From positions 1 to 19,030 of the forward strand of contig JAVXFZ010000049.1 in assembly GCA_036657595.1 (NCBI GenBank): a stretch of DNA of 19,030 nt, in the 5' to 3' direction. The position numbers were made by a program, and so were the translations under genes. Position 1 is the stretch's first letter. Every line of letters begins with the position of its first letter. The notes beneath the pieces are model-generated. The model saw only the letters and a list, made by a program, of their open reading frames with translations, did not search any database and had not been told where the DNA came from. This DNA comes from Odoribacter sp036657595 (GTDB taxonomy: Bacteria > Bacteroidota > Bacteroidia > Bacteroidales > Marinifilaceae). Shown here piece after piece: positions 1 to 7,049 of the stretch.

Positions 1-76
1 AACAGAAATGGATGAAAAAAAGATCGGCGGAGGATTAAACACTATGATTCAGGCTTTCAATAAATTATCCTGTTAG
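1..76 (+). CDS. 3' end of an unrecognised protein-coding gene (partial)
   Basis: Reading from base 2 gives 24 codons followed by TAG at 74-76; the other two forward frames hit stops early. The tail contains a GGG-L-N-T-M-I-Q-A-F-N-K-L run and ends in Cys, which looks like a genuine protein end, but I do not recognise the family. In Bacteroidota a small DUF3467 protein often lies between rpoC and rpsL; this tail does not obviously resemble it, so no name is given. It is followed within 40 bases by a strong terminator, so it belongs to a transcription unit separate from the ribosomal cluster. Confidence 0.55.
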   Translation, partial: TEMDEKKIGGGLNTMIQAFNKLSC

Positions 77-109
77 TAACTTTTAGGAGGTAAATGATTC
101 CAAATTCCT

Positions 110-155
110 TATCCCGCTTGATTTTTTTAAAACGAGCGGGATATTTTTTTATTTT
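110..155 (+). terminator. Rho-independent terminator of the upstream gene
   Basis: A perfect 9-bp GC-rich stem, TATCCCGCT (110-118) with AGCGGGATA (135-143), can be extended by a T-G wobble and a G-C pair. It is followed by seven T residues (144-150), one A and four more T. It isolates the upstream gene from the ribosomal cluster, whose promoter begins about 80 bases further on. Confidence 0.9.
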
Positions 156-233
156 CATTTTTTATATTTTGCGGAATAGATCTGTCTAACATTCTGTAAA
201 TCTTACCTTTTTTTGAAAAAAAAGAGGCGATTG

Positions 234-266
234 TTTGGTGATTCATAAAAAGGTCACTACATTTGC
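234..266 (+). promoter_or_regulatory. Main promoter of the str-S10-spc cluster, Bacteroidota type
   Basis: The -33 element TTTG is at 234-237 and the -7 element TACATTTGC is at 258-266, a perfect match to the Bacteroidota TTTG / TAnnTTTG consensus with a 20-nt spacer. The start of transcription is expected at about 269-272, giving an rpsL leader of about 40 nt that is AT-rich, has no Shine-Dalgarno sequence and shows no strong hairpin. Confidence 0.88.
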
Positions 267-311
267 ACTCCATTTTGGATAAAAGTATAATAATTTTAAA
301 GAGTACTTGTA

Positions 312-725
312 ATGCCTACTATTCAACAGTTAGTAAGAAAAGGAAGAGTAAAGATCGAGGACAAGAGCAAAGCTCCTGCTTTGGATTCTTGCCCACAGAA
401 AAGAGGAGTATGTGTACGTGTTTACACGACCACTCCGAAGAAACCGAACTCAGCAATGAGAAAGGTTGCACGTGTTAGATTGACCAACGGAAAAGAAGTG
501 AATGCTTATATTCCGGGAGAAGGTCACAACCTACAGGAACACTCAATTGTGTTGATTCGTGGAGGTCGTGTGAAGGATCTTCCGGGTGTGCGTTATCACT
601 TGGTTCGTGGAACATTGGATGCTGCCGGTGTAGCCGGTCGTAATCAAGGTCGTTCAAAATACGGCACGAAGAAACCGAAACCGGGACAGGCTGCTGCTGC
701 ACCTGCAAAGGGAAAGAAAAAGTAA
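312..725 (+). CDS. rpsL: 30S ribosomal protein uS12
   Basis: S12 sits at the decoding centre of the 30S subunit and monitors codon-anticodon pairing. The 137-residue product carries the hallmark TTTPKKPNSA (about 39-49) and GGRVKDLPGVRYH (about 84-96) loops. Lys43 and Lys88, the classic sites of streptomycin-resistance changes, are both wild type, and Asp89, the residue methylthiolated by RimO in E. coli, is present. The length exceeds E. coli S12 (124) because of an Ala/Lys-rich C-terminal tail after residue 125. The ATG at 312 gives the family N-terminus MPTIQQLVRK; no Shine-Dalgarno sequence precedes it. It is the first gene of the cluster, about 40 nt downstream of the predicted transcription start. 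Confidence 0.98.
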   Translation: MPTIQQLVRKGRVKIEDKSKAPALDSCPQKRGVCVRVYTTTPKKPNSAMRKVARVRLTNGKEVNAYIPGEGHNLQEHSIVLIRGGRVKDLPGVRYHLVRGTLDAAGVAGRNQGRSKYGTKKPKPGQAAAAPAKGKKK

Positions 726-844
726 GAATTAGAGATTAACAGGAATTGTGTTTATGAAGCGTTCCCGAGGAGTTGAGTAAATGGTTGTGAAACCGTTGAA
801 GACCAAAAGGGCAGCTTGACGAACAAGTTCGTAAACGAAATGAA
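726..844 (+). other. rpsL-rpsG spacer with two tandem micro-ORFs and a small hairpin
   Basis: This 119-nt spacer is long for the cluster. It holds an 8-codon ORF (754-780, MKRSRGVE) whose TAA abuts the ATG of a 12-codon ORF (781-819, MVVKPLKTKRAA). A 5-bp hairpin, ACGAA (819-823) with TTCGT (828-832) and a CAAG loop, lies just before the rpsG start. In E. coli the S12-S7 spacer is the binding site for S7 autoregulation; a similar role here is inference only. The micro-ORFs may be chance. Confidence 0.4.
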
Positions 845-1324
845 ATGAGAAAGACAAAGCCAAAGAAGAGAATCCTGTTGCCGGACCCAAAATTTAATGA
901 TGTACTGGTAACGAGATTTGTAAATGACCTGATGGTCGATGGTAAAAAAACAGTTGCGTTCAAGATATTTTATGATGCACTGAACGTAGTTGATGAAAAA
1001 ATTGCAAAAAAAGAAGAGAAAGCCGCTCTGGATATTTGGAAACAGGCATTAGAGAATATTACTCCTCAGGTTGAAGTAAAGAGTCGCCGTGTAGGTGGAG
1101 CTACTTTTCAAGTACCTACGGAAATTAATCCTGCCAGAAAAAGAGCGATCGCTGTAAAAAATATGATTCTTTACTCCCGCAAAAGAAGTGGTCATAGTAT
1201 GGCTGAAAAATTGTCTGCTGAGATTATGGCTGCATATAAAGAAGAAGGGGCTGCTTACAAGAAGAAAGAAGATACCCACCGTATGGCTGAGGCTAACCGG
1301 GCATTTGCACATTTCAGATTTTAA
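845..1324 (+). CDS. rpsG: 30S ribosomal protein uS7
   Basis: S7 nucleates assembly of the 30S head by binding the 3' domain of 16S rRNA and lines the E site. The 159-residue product has the family core: ILLPDPKFND near residue 10, a VGGATFQVP segment near residues 80-90, and the C-terminal AxNRAFAHFRF end. The length is close to that usual for Bacteroidota. The ATG at 845 is preceded by A-rich sequence without a Shine-Dalgarno motif; the nearer upstream ATG (840) meets a stop after one further codon. In E. coli S7 represses its own operon by binding the preceding spacer, and the long spacer here would allow that. Confidence 0.97.
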   Translation: MRKTKPKKRILLPDPKFNDVLVTRFVNDLMVDGKKTVAFKIFYDALNVVDEKIAKKEEKAALDIWKQALENITPQVEVKSRRVGGATFQVPTEINPARKRAIAVKNMILYSRKRSGHSMAEKLSAEIMAAYKEEGAAYKKKEDTHRMAEANRAFAHFRF

Positions 1325-1335
1325 GCTATTAAAAA

Positions 1336-1341
1336 AAGGAG
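1336..1341 (+). promoter_or_regulatory. Shine-Dalgarno-like sequence before fusA
   Basis: AAGGAG lies 10 nt upstream of the fusA ATG. Almost all other starts in this window have only A-rich sequence, as expected for Bacteroidota, so a good match to the anti-Shine-Dalgarno stands out. It may be functional or chance. Confidence 0.45.
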
Positions 1342-1351
1342 TAAATAACCA

Positions 1352-3454
1352 ATGGCAAAAAGAGATTTACATTTTACAAGAAATATCGGCATTATGGCTC
1401 ACATTGACGCCGGTAAGACTACAACAACTGAACGAATTCTGTATTTCACGGGAGTGAACCATAAGATTGGTGAAACTCACGATGGTGCTGCTACTATGGA
1501 CTGGATGGTGCAGGAGCAGGAGAGAGGTATTACGATTACTTCTGCTGCTACGACCTGTTTTTGGAAATATCAGGATCAAGATTATAAAATCAACATTATT
1601 GACACCCCGGGACACGTAGACTTTACTGTTGAGGTGGAACGGTCCCTGCGTGTATTGGACGGTGCGGTTGCGCTGTTCTGTGCGGTTGGTGGTGTTGAAG
1701 CCCAATCGGAAACCGTATGGCGTCAGGCTAATAAGTACGGTGTGCCGAGAATTGCTTTTGTAAATAAGATGGACCGTTCAGGTGCCGATTTTTTCAAAGC
1801 AGTACGGGAAATTAAAGATAAATTAGGAGCTAATCCGGTTCCTTTAGTTCTTCCAATTGGAGCTGAAGATTCTTATCAAGGTGTAATAGACTTGGTGGAA
1901 ATGAAAGCTTATGTATGGGAAAATGGTGCGATGACTGCCACTATTAAGGAAATTCCGGCAGAATTGATGGAAGAGGCTTTAGAGTGGAGAGAAAAATTGG
2001 TCGAAGCAGCTGCCGTTCAGGATGAGGCTTTGATGGAACGTTTTTTTGATGCTCCCGATTCTATCACGGTTGAGGAATTGAAAGCAGTGATCCGGAAAGC
2101 TGTCATTGCGATGGACTTTTGTCCGGTGATGTGCGGCTCTTCCTTTAAAAATAAAGGTGTACAGAATCTGTTGGATGCTGTGATTGCTTATTTGCCGCAT
2201 CCGTTGGATATTCCGAACAGTAAAGGAACAGATCCAAATACGGGGAATGAACTTGTTTTCCCGGTTGATCCAGAAGCTCCTTTGTCGGCTTTAGCATTTA
2301 AGATTGCTACGGATCCTTTTGTAGGTCGTTTGTGTTATACCCGTATTTATTCAGGTAAGATCGAAGCCGGTTCGTATGTGTATAATCCGCGTACAGACAA
2401 GAAAGAACGTATTTCACGTTTGTTCCAAATGCATTCCAATAAACAACAGCCGAGAGAGGTGATTGAAGCTGGTGATATTTGCGCTTGTGTAGGATTTAAA
2501 GATATTCGTACGGGAGATACGTTGTGTTCTGAAGAAAAGCCGATCGTATTGGAGAGTATGACTTTCCCAGAGCCGGTGATTGGTGTGGCTATTGAACCAC
2601 TGACACAGAAAGATACAGATAAATTGGGTATGGCTTTGGCTAAATTGTCAGAAGAAGACCCAACATTCCGTGCAAAGACAGATGAGGATTCAGGTCAGAC
2701 TATTATTAGTGGTATGGGTGAGCTTCATTTGGATATTATTATGGACCGTTTGAGACGTGAGTTCAAGGTTGAATGTAACCAAGGAGCACCTCAGGTGGCT
2801 TATAAAGAAGCAATTACTATTGCTGTTGAGCATCGTCACGTGTTTAAGAAACAATCCGGTGGTCGTGGTAAATTTGCCGATATAGTTTTCCGTATGGAGC
2901 CGGGCGAAGAGGGTAAAGAAGGCTTGACGTTTGTGAATGCAGTGAAAGGTGGTAATATTCCGAAGGAATTTATTCCGTCGGTTGAGAAAGGCTTTAAGGA
3001 AGCTATAAACAGTGGTGTTTTGGCTGGTTATTCTTTGGAATCACTGAAAATCACCTTGTTAGATGGTTCTTTCCATCCGGTTGACTCTGATGCTTTGTCT
3101 TTTGAAATGGCTGCGAAAATTGGTTATAAGGAAGCTGCACAGAAAGCAAAACCGGTGTTATTGGAGCCGATTATGAAGCTTGAGGTAGTAACTCCTGAAG
3201 ATTTTATGGGAGATATTATTGCAGACTTAAATCGTCGTCGGGGACAGGTTGATGGAATGGATTCAAGGATTGGTGCTCGTGTTATTGATGCGAAAGTGCC
3301 TTTGTCAGAACAGTTTGGTTATGTGACTGTTTTGCGTACTTTGTCTTCTGGGCGTGCCAGTTCGTCTATGGAATTTGACCATTATGCTGAAGTTCCGAAG
3401 AACATTGCCAGAGAAGTTGTTGAAAAGAATAACGGACGGATTGAATTAGTATAA
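1352..3454 (+). CDS. fusA: Translation elongation factor G (EF-G)
   Basis: EF-G is the GTPase that drives tRNA-mRNA translocation and, with RRF, splits post-termination ribosomes. The 700 residues show intact G motifs: AHIDAGKT (16-23), RGITI with switch Thr61, DTPGH (84-88), NKMD (138-141) and the GSSFKNKG G5 region (about 257-264). Domains II, III, IV and V follow. The domain IV tip carries the expected GSFH loop with His575, matching E. coli His583. The gene lies in the str block, so this is the canonical GTP-dependent EF-G rather than the divergent EF-G2 paralogue known in gut Bacteroides. tuf, which follows fusA in E. coli, is absent here. The start has the clearest Shine-Dalgarno-like sequence in the window. 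Confidence 0.98.
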   Translation: MAKRDLHFTRNIGIMAHIDAGKTTTTERILYFTGVNHKIGETHDGAATMDWMVQEQERGITITSAATTCFWKYQDQDYKINIIDTPGHVDFTVEVERSLRVLDGAVALFCAVGGVEAQSETVWRQANKYGVPRIAFVNKMDRSGADFFKAVREIKDKLGANPVPLVLPIGAEDSYQGVIDLVEMKAYVWENGAMTATIKEIPAELMEEALEWREKLVEAAAVQDEALMERFFDAPDSITVEELKAVIRKAVIAMDFCPVMCGSSFKNKGVQNLLDAVIAYLPHPLDIPNSKGTDPNTGNELVFPVDPEAPLSALAFKIATDPFVGRLCYTRIYSGKIEAGSYVYNPRTDKKERISRLFQMHSNKQQPREVIEAGDICACVGFKDIRTGDTLCSEEKPIVLESMTFPEPVIGVAIEPLTQKDTDKLGMALAKLSEEDPTFRAKTDEDSGQTIISGMGELHLDIIMDRLRREFKVECNQGAPQVAYKEAITIAVEHRHVFKKQSGGRGKFADIVFRMEPGEEGKEGLTFVNAVKGGNIPKEFIPSVEKGFKEAINSGVLAGYSLESLKITLLDGSFHPVDSDALSFEMAAKIGYKEAAQKAKPVLLEPIMKLEVVTPEDFMGDIIADLNRRRGQVDGMDSRIGARVIDAKVPLSEQFGYVTVLRTLSSGRASSSMEFDHYAEVPKNIAREVVEKNNGRIELV

Positions 3455-3464
3455 AAATCAAAAA

Positions 3465-3524
3465 TACCGAGAATATCAAAATGTTTGGAAGGTTTGGCCT
3501 TTTTACATTTTGGTTCTTTCGGTT
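3465..3524 (+). repeat. Long imperfect hairpin between fusA and rpsJ
   Basis: The centre is a perfect 8-bp stem, CAAAATGT (3477-3484) with ACATTTTG (3505-3512). Inside it AAGG (3489-3492) pairs with CCTT (3498-3501) around a 5-nt loop, and outside it ACCGA (3466-3470) pairs with TCGGT (3519-3523), with GAA/TTC between. The hairpin occupies most of the 94-nt str-S10 junction. No run of T follows, so it is not a classical terminator; pausing, mRNA processing or stability are possible roles. Confidence 0.6.
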
Positions 3525-3548
3525 TCTTAGATCAAATAAATAAAAACA

Positions 3549-3854
3549 ATGAGCCAAAAAATCAGAATTAAGTTAAAATCTTACGATCACAACTTGGTTG
3601 ACAAGTCGGCAGAGAAGATTGTTAAGACAGTAAAGGCTACTGGTGCTGTGGTAAGCGGTCCTATTCCACTTCCTACGCATAAAGGTATATTTACTGTTAA
3701 CCGCTCAACTTTCGTAAACAAGAAGAGCCGCGAACAATTTTTGTTATGCACCTTCAAAAGGCTGATTGATATCTACAGTTCAACTGCAGGTACCATTGAT
3801 GCGCTGATGAAACTTGAATTACCGAGTGGTGTTGAAGTAGAGATTAAAGTGTAG
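3549..3854 (+). CDS. rpsJ: 30S ribosomal protein uS10 (NusE)
   Basis: S10 is a 30S head protein and, as NusE, a transcription antitermination factor that links NusG-bound RNA polymerase to the ribosome. The 101 residues carry the conserved RIKLKSYDHNLVD start, the GPIPLPT loop (about 38-44) and the SREQF segment in the rRNA-contacting loop. The length equals the usual 100-105. The ATG at 3549 gives the family N-terminus. It follows fusA after a 94-nt hairpin-containing spacer without a recognisable promoter, so it is probably transcribed from the rpsL promoter; E. coli instead has a separate S10 promoter with an L4-responsive leader. Confidence 0.98.
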   Translation: MSQKIRIKLKSYDHNLVDKSAEKIVKTVKATGAVVSGPIPLPTHKGIFTVNRSTFVNKKSREQFLLCTFKRLIDIYSSTAGTIDALMKLELPSGVEVEIKV

Positions 3855-3878
3855 TAGCGGCGAAACCCTATGTCGTTA
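3855..3878 (+). other. Weak hairpin after the rpsJ stop
   Basis: TAGCGGC (3855-3861), immediately after the rpsJ stop codon, can pair with GTCGTTA (3872-3878) using two G-U wobbles around a 10-nt loop. Function unknown; it may be chance. Confidence 0.3.
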
Positions 3879-3909
3879 TTAAGAGATGAATTAACCTATT
3901 AAAAAAAAG

Positions 3910-4533
3910 ATGAAATTACCAGGTTTAATTGGAAAAAAAGTCGGAATGACTTCCGTTTTCAGTGTTGAGGGGAAAAGTATCCCATGCACTGTTATTGAAT
4001 GCGGTCCATGTGTCGTAACCCAGGTGAAAACCAAGGAAAAAGACGGTTACGAAGCACTTCAGTTGGGGTTTGATGAAAAGAAAGAAAAACACACAACGAA
4101 GCAGCTAAGTGGGCATTTTAAGAAAGCAGGCACTACTCCAAAGCGTAAACTCGTAGAGTTTGCAGGTTTTGCCGAAGAACACAAGTTGGGCGACGTAATT
4201 GACGTTGCTATGTTGGAAGGAGTCGATTATATCGATGTCATCGGTACCAGTAAAGGTAAAGGATTTCAGGGCGTTGTGAAACGTCACGGATTTGGTGGTG
4301 TCGGACAAGCGACTCACGGTCAGCACAATCGCGCGAGAAAACCGGGATCTATCGGAGCATGTTCTACTCCGGCACGTGTTTTCAAAGGAATGCGAATGGG
4401 TGGTCGTATGGGAGGAGACAGAGTTACTGTAGAGAACTTGGAAGTTTTGAAGGTAATTGCTGAAAATAATTTGTTGTTGGTGAAGGGATCTATTCCCGGA
4501 ACTAAAGGTTCATACGTAATTATTCAGAAGTAA
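3910..4533 (+). CDS. rplC: 50S ribosomal protein uL3
   Basis: L3 starts 50S assembly and reaches towards the peptidyl-transferase centre with a long internal loop. The 207 residues have the LIGKKVGMT start (about 6-14), the GTSKGKGFQGVVKRH segment (about 112-126) and the PGSIGACSTP/RMGGRMG loop (about 146-170). At the position of E. coli Gln150, which PrmB methylates, this protein has Ala, as in many non-proteobacterial L3 proteins, so that modification is not expected. The stop overlaps the rplD start by one base (TAATG), implying translational coupling. Confidence 0.98.
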   Translation: MKLPGLIGKKVGMTSVFSVEGKSIPCTVIECGPCVVTQVKTKEKDGYEALQLGFDEKKEKHTTKQLSGHFKKAGTTPKRKLVEFAGFAEEHKLGDVIDVAMLEGVDYIDVIGTSKGKGFQGVVKRHGFGGVGQATHGQHNRARKPGSIGACSTPARVFKGMRMGGRMGGDRVTVENLEVLKVIAENNLLLVKGSIPGTKGSYVIIQK

Positions 4534-5168
4534 TGGAGTTAAGTGTACTAAACATTGCCGGACAAGAGACCGGCAGGAAGGTAGTGTTAGATGACGCTAT
4601 CTTTGGAATTCAGCCTAATGAGCACGCTATCTACCTTGACGTAAAACAGTTCTTAGCCAATAATCGGCAAGGTACTCATAAGTCAAAACAGAGAAACGAA
4701 ATCTCAGGAAGTACCCGTAAGTTGAAAAAGCAAAAAGGTACCGGAGGTGCTCGTGCAGGTAGTATTAAGAACCCGGAGTTCAGAGGTGGAGGTAGAATAT
4801 TTGGTCCAGTACCAAGAGATTACACTTTCAAGCTGAATAAGAAATTGAAAAAATTGGCTCGTAAATCAGCATTGTCTGTGAAAGCAAGTGCAAATGCTGT
4901 AAAAGTCGTTGAAGACTTTACTTTCGAGGCTCCGAAGACCAAAGAGATGATTGCTGTTATCAACAATCTGAAAGTAAACAATGGTAAATTGTTGCTTGTT
5001 TTGGGTAACGGGATCAACGAAAATGTACTGTTATCTGCCCGCAATTTGCAGAATGTGGAAGTAATGAGAGTCGGCGACATCGCAACTTACAACGTAATGA
5101 AAGCGAGAAATCTCGTTTTAGTTGAAAGTTCTGTGGAGGGTCTGAATGAAATGTTCAATCTTAACTAA
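4533..5168 (+). CDS. rplD: 50S ribosomal protein uL4
   Basis: L4 binds domain I of 23S rRNA and its loop lines the exit tunnel. The 211 residues include the conserved tunnel loop with KKQKGTGGARAGS (about 65-78) followed by a Gly-rich FRGGGRIFGP segment; no macrolide-resistance-type deletion is visible there. In E. coli L4 also represses the S10 operon through its leader RNA; no recognisable equivalent leader is seen upstream of rpsJ here. The ATG overlaps the rplC stop by one base. rplW follows after 11 nt. Confidence 0.98.
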   Translation: MELSVLNIAGQETGRKVVLDDAIFGIQPNEHAIYLDVKQFLANNRQGTHKSKQRNEISGSTRKLKKQKGTGGARAGSIKNPEFRGGGRIFGPVPRDYTFKLNKKLKKLARKSALSVKASANAVKVVEDFTFEAPKTKEMIAVINNLKVNNGKLLLVLGNGINENVLLSARNLQNVEVMRVGDIATYNVMKARNLVLVESSVEGLNEMFNLN

Positions 5169-5179
5169 TTTAAGAAGAG

Positions 5180-5470
5180 ATGGAAATCATAATAAAGCCC
5201 GTATTAACGGAGAAGATGACAGCACTTACCGACAAACAGCACAAAGTAGCTTTTGTTGTGGCAAGAAGAGCCAATAAGATTGAGATAAAGAAAGCAATTG
5301 AAGGAATGTATGGAGTGAATGTATTGAATGTGAACACACAGAATTACCAAGGAACGGCTAAATCCCGTTATACCAAGGCTGGAGTGATCTCAGGACGTAC
5401 GAACTCGTTCAAGAAAGCAATTGTGACCTTAGCAGAAGGTGATAGTATTGATTTTTTTAGCAATATTTAA
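5180..5470 (+). CDS. rplW: 50S ribosomal protein uL23
   Basis: L23 lies at the exit of the peptide tunnel and is the docking site for trigger factor and SRP. The 96 residues begin with the typical EIIIKPVLTEKM, contain the VNTQNYQGTAKS loop (about 52-62) and end in the usual beta strand. The length is typical. Conserved Glu near residue 18 in the trigger-factor contact of E. coli is not obvious here because the region reads LTDKQHKVAF. It lies between rplD (11 nt) and rplB (5 nt). Confidence 0.96.
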   Translation: MEIIIKPVLTEKMTALTDKQHKVAFVVARRANKIEIKKAIEGMYGVNVLNVNTQNYQGTAKSRYTKAGVISGRTNSFKKAIVTLAEGDSIDFFSNI

Positions 5471-5475
5471 ATAAC

Positions 5476-6300
5476 ATGGCTGTAAGAAAATTAAATCCTG
5501 TAACACCTGGTCAGAGGCATAAAGTAGTAAATGGCTTTGAACAGTTAACTACAGATAGACCTGAGAAATCATTGTTGAGACCGAACAGCAAAACCGGAGG
5601 TCGTAATAACACCGGTAAGATGACAATGAGATATATAGGTGGTGGTCATAAACACAAGTATAGAGTAATTGATTTTAAACGGGAGAAGGATAATATACCT
5701 GCTAAAGTGGCAAGTATTGAATACGACCCGAATAGAACTGCGCATATTGCTCTATTGGTGTATGCAGATGGAGAAAAACGTTACATCGTAGCCCCGATTG
5801 GACTGACAGCTGGTCAGACCGTAGAGAGTGGTAAAGGTGTTGCTCCAGAAGTGGGTAATTCGTTGTTTCTGTCTGAAATCCCATTAGGTACAATCATCCA
5901 TAACATTGAATTAAGACCTGGTCAGGGAGCTGTGATGGCTCGTAGTGCCGGTTCTTATGCTCAGTTAGTAGCAAGAGAAGGGAAGTATGCTTCTATCAAA
6001 TTGCCTTCAGGTGAGATCCGTATGGTTCTAGTTACTTGTAAAGCAACTGTTGGTACTGTATCTAACCCTGACCACGCATTAGAGCGTTCTGGTAAAGCCG
6101 GTCGTTCTCGTTGGTTGGGTCGTCGTCCGAGAGTCAGAGGTGTTGTAATGAACCCGGTTGATCACCCGATGGGTGGTGGAGAAGGTCGAGCTTCAGGAGG
6201 TCATCCGAGATCACGTAAGGGCTTATTAGCTAAGGGCTATAAGACAAGGGCGCCGAAGAAGGCTTCTTCGAAGTATATTGTTGAAAGAAGGAAAAAATAA
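5476..6300 (+). CDS. rplB: 50S ribosomal protein uL2
   Basis: L2 is needed for subunit association and lies near the peptidyl-transferase centre. The 274 residues include the N-terminal GGRNNTGKMTMRYIGGGHKH region (about 41-60), an SH3-like middle and the C-terminal hallmark NPVDHPMGGGEGR. His230 in that motif corresponds to E. coli His229 of the mature protein, the residue implicated in peptidyl-transferase activity; the next His of E. coli (HPH) is Met here. The Arg/Lys-rich tail ends in RRKK. Length and start agree with the family. Confidence 0.98.
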   Translation: MAVRKLNPVTPGQRHKVVNGFEQLTTDRPEKSLLRPNSKTGGRNNTGKMTMRYIGGGHKHKYRVIDFKREKDNIPAKVASIEYDPNRTAHIALLVYADGEKRYIVAPIGLTAGQTVESGKGVAPEVGNSLFLSEIPLGTIIHNIELRPGQGAVMARSAGSYAQLVAREGKYASIKLPSGEIRMVLVTCKATVGTVSNPDHALERSGKAGRSRWLGRRPRVRGVVMNPVDHPMGGGEGRASGGHPRSRKGLLAKGYKTRAPKKASSKYIVERRKK

Positions 6301-6319
6301 CTGATTAAAATTTGATGTT

Positions 6320-6589
6320 ATGAGTCGTTCGTTGAAAAAAGGCCCTTTTATAGATGTTAAGTTAGAGAGAAAAGTATTGGCTATGAATGAGACCAACAAG
6401 AAATCGGTTGTTAAGACCTGGGCTCGTTTCTCCATGATTTCTCCAGACTTTGTAGGGCATACAGTAGCTGTACATAACGGTAATAAATTTATCCCGGTAT
6501 ATGTGACCGAAAATATGGTAGGACACAAATTGGGTGAATTTGCACCGACACGTACGTTTAGAGGTCACGCTGACAAGAGGAAAAAATAA
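6320..6589 (+). CDS. rpsS: 30S ribosomal protein uS19
   Basis: S19 forms a complex with S13 in the 30S head, near the A-site tRNA and the intersubunit bridge. The 89 residues begin with SRSLKKGPF, contain the conserved TWARFSMISPDFVGHTVAVHNG stretch (within about 33-54) and end in GHADKRKK. The length is as expected. The start ATG at 6320 has no Shine-Dalgarno sequence. rplB precedes it by 19 nt. Confidence 0.98.
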   Translation: MSRSLKKGPFIDVKLERKVLAMNETNKKSVVKTWARFSMISPDFVGHTVAVHNGNKFIPVYVTENMVGHKLGEFAPTRTFRGHADKRKK

Positions 6590-6626
6590 TAGCGTGATAA
6601 AGTTGAACAAATGAAGATTGTATAAA

Positions 6627-7046
6627 ATGGGTGCAAGAAAAAGAATAAGAGCAAATCAGATAAAGGAAGCCAAAAAAGAACAGGCTTTTGCTGTGCTGCA
6701 TGATTGTCCTTCATCACCTCAGAAAATGAGATTGGTGGCAGACCTTGTCCGTGGAATGGACGTACAGAAGGCTTTGGATACACTGAAATTTTGTCCTAAG
6801 GAAGCTGCTCGTAAAGTTGAAAAGCTATTGCTTTCTGCTATTGCAAACTGGGGCGTAAAAAACGATGGTCAGCGTGTTGATGACGCGGCTTTGTTTATCA
6901 AAGAAATCTTTGTAGATGGTGCAGGAATCCTGAAAAGGTTAAGACCGGCTCCACAAGGAAGAGCTCATAGGATTCGCAAGAGATCTAATCACGTAACCAT
7001 CGTGTTGGGAAGTAAAACGGCTGTTGAAAACATCGTAAAAGAGTAA
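6627..7046 (+). CDS. rplV: 50S ribosomal protein uL22
   Basis: L22 contacts all six domains of 23S rRNA and its beta hairpin lines the exit tunnel next to L4. I start it at the ATG at 6627 (MGARKRIRAN), as in Bacteroidota homologues; a frame extension to a TTG at 6618 would add only three residues. The product is 139 residues and shows SSPQKMRLVADLVRG (about 28-42) and the tunnel hairpin KRLRPAPQGRAHRIRKRSNHV near the C-terminus without the insertions or deletions linked to macrolide resistance. rpsC follows after 3 nt. Confidence 0.96.
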   Translation: MGARKRIRANQIKEAKKEQAFAVLHDCPSSPQKMRLVADLVRGMDVQKALDTLKFCPKEAARKVEKLLLSAIANWGVKNDGQRVDDAALFIKEIFVDGAGILKRLRPAPQGRAHRIRKRSNHVTIVLGSKTAVENIVKE

Positions 7047-7049
7047 AGC

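Noticed and set aside
94..189. A 31-codon ORF with AGGAGG just before its ATG
   Set aside because: It runs straight through the terminator stem and T run, is made mostly of Phe/Ile from the T-rich DNA, and Bacteroidota seldom use Shine-Dalgarno signals.
263..478. 71-codon ORF overlapping the start of rpsL in another frame
   Set aside because: It overlaps the very strong rpsL call and reads as an out-of-frame shadow with no recognisable family features.
475..708. Minus-strand ORFs of 60-112 codons across the cluster (for example 475-708, 1367-1705, 13656-13952)
   Set aside because: All lie antisense to confident ribosomal genes, have low-complexity or Ser/Phe-rich products and no promoter; they are frame shadows.
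3455..3548. A missing or degraded tuf gene between fusA and rpsJ
   Set aside because: The 94-nt spacer shows no tuf remnant, and direct fusA-rpsJ linkage is the normal order in Bacteroidota.
4360..4372. Loss of the PrmB-methylated Gln in L3 as something novel
   Set aside because: Ala or Ser at this position is common outside Proteobacteria, so it is ordinary for the phylum.
6618..6626. TTG start extending rplV by three residues
   Set aside because: The ATG at 6627 gives the conserved MGARKRI start found in the family and lies in the usual A-rich context.
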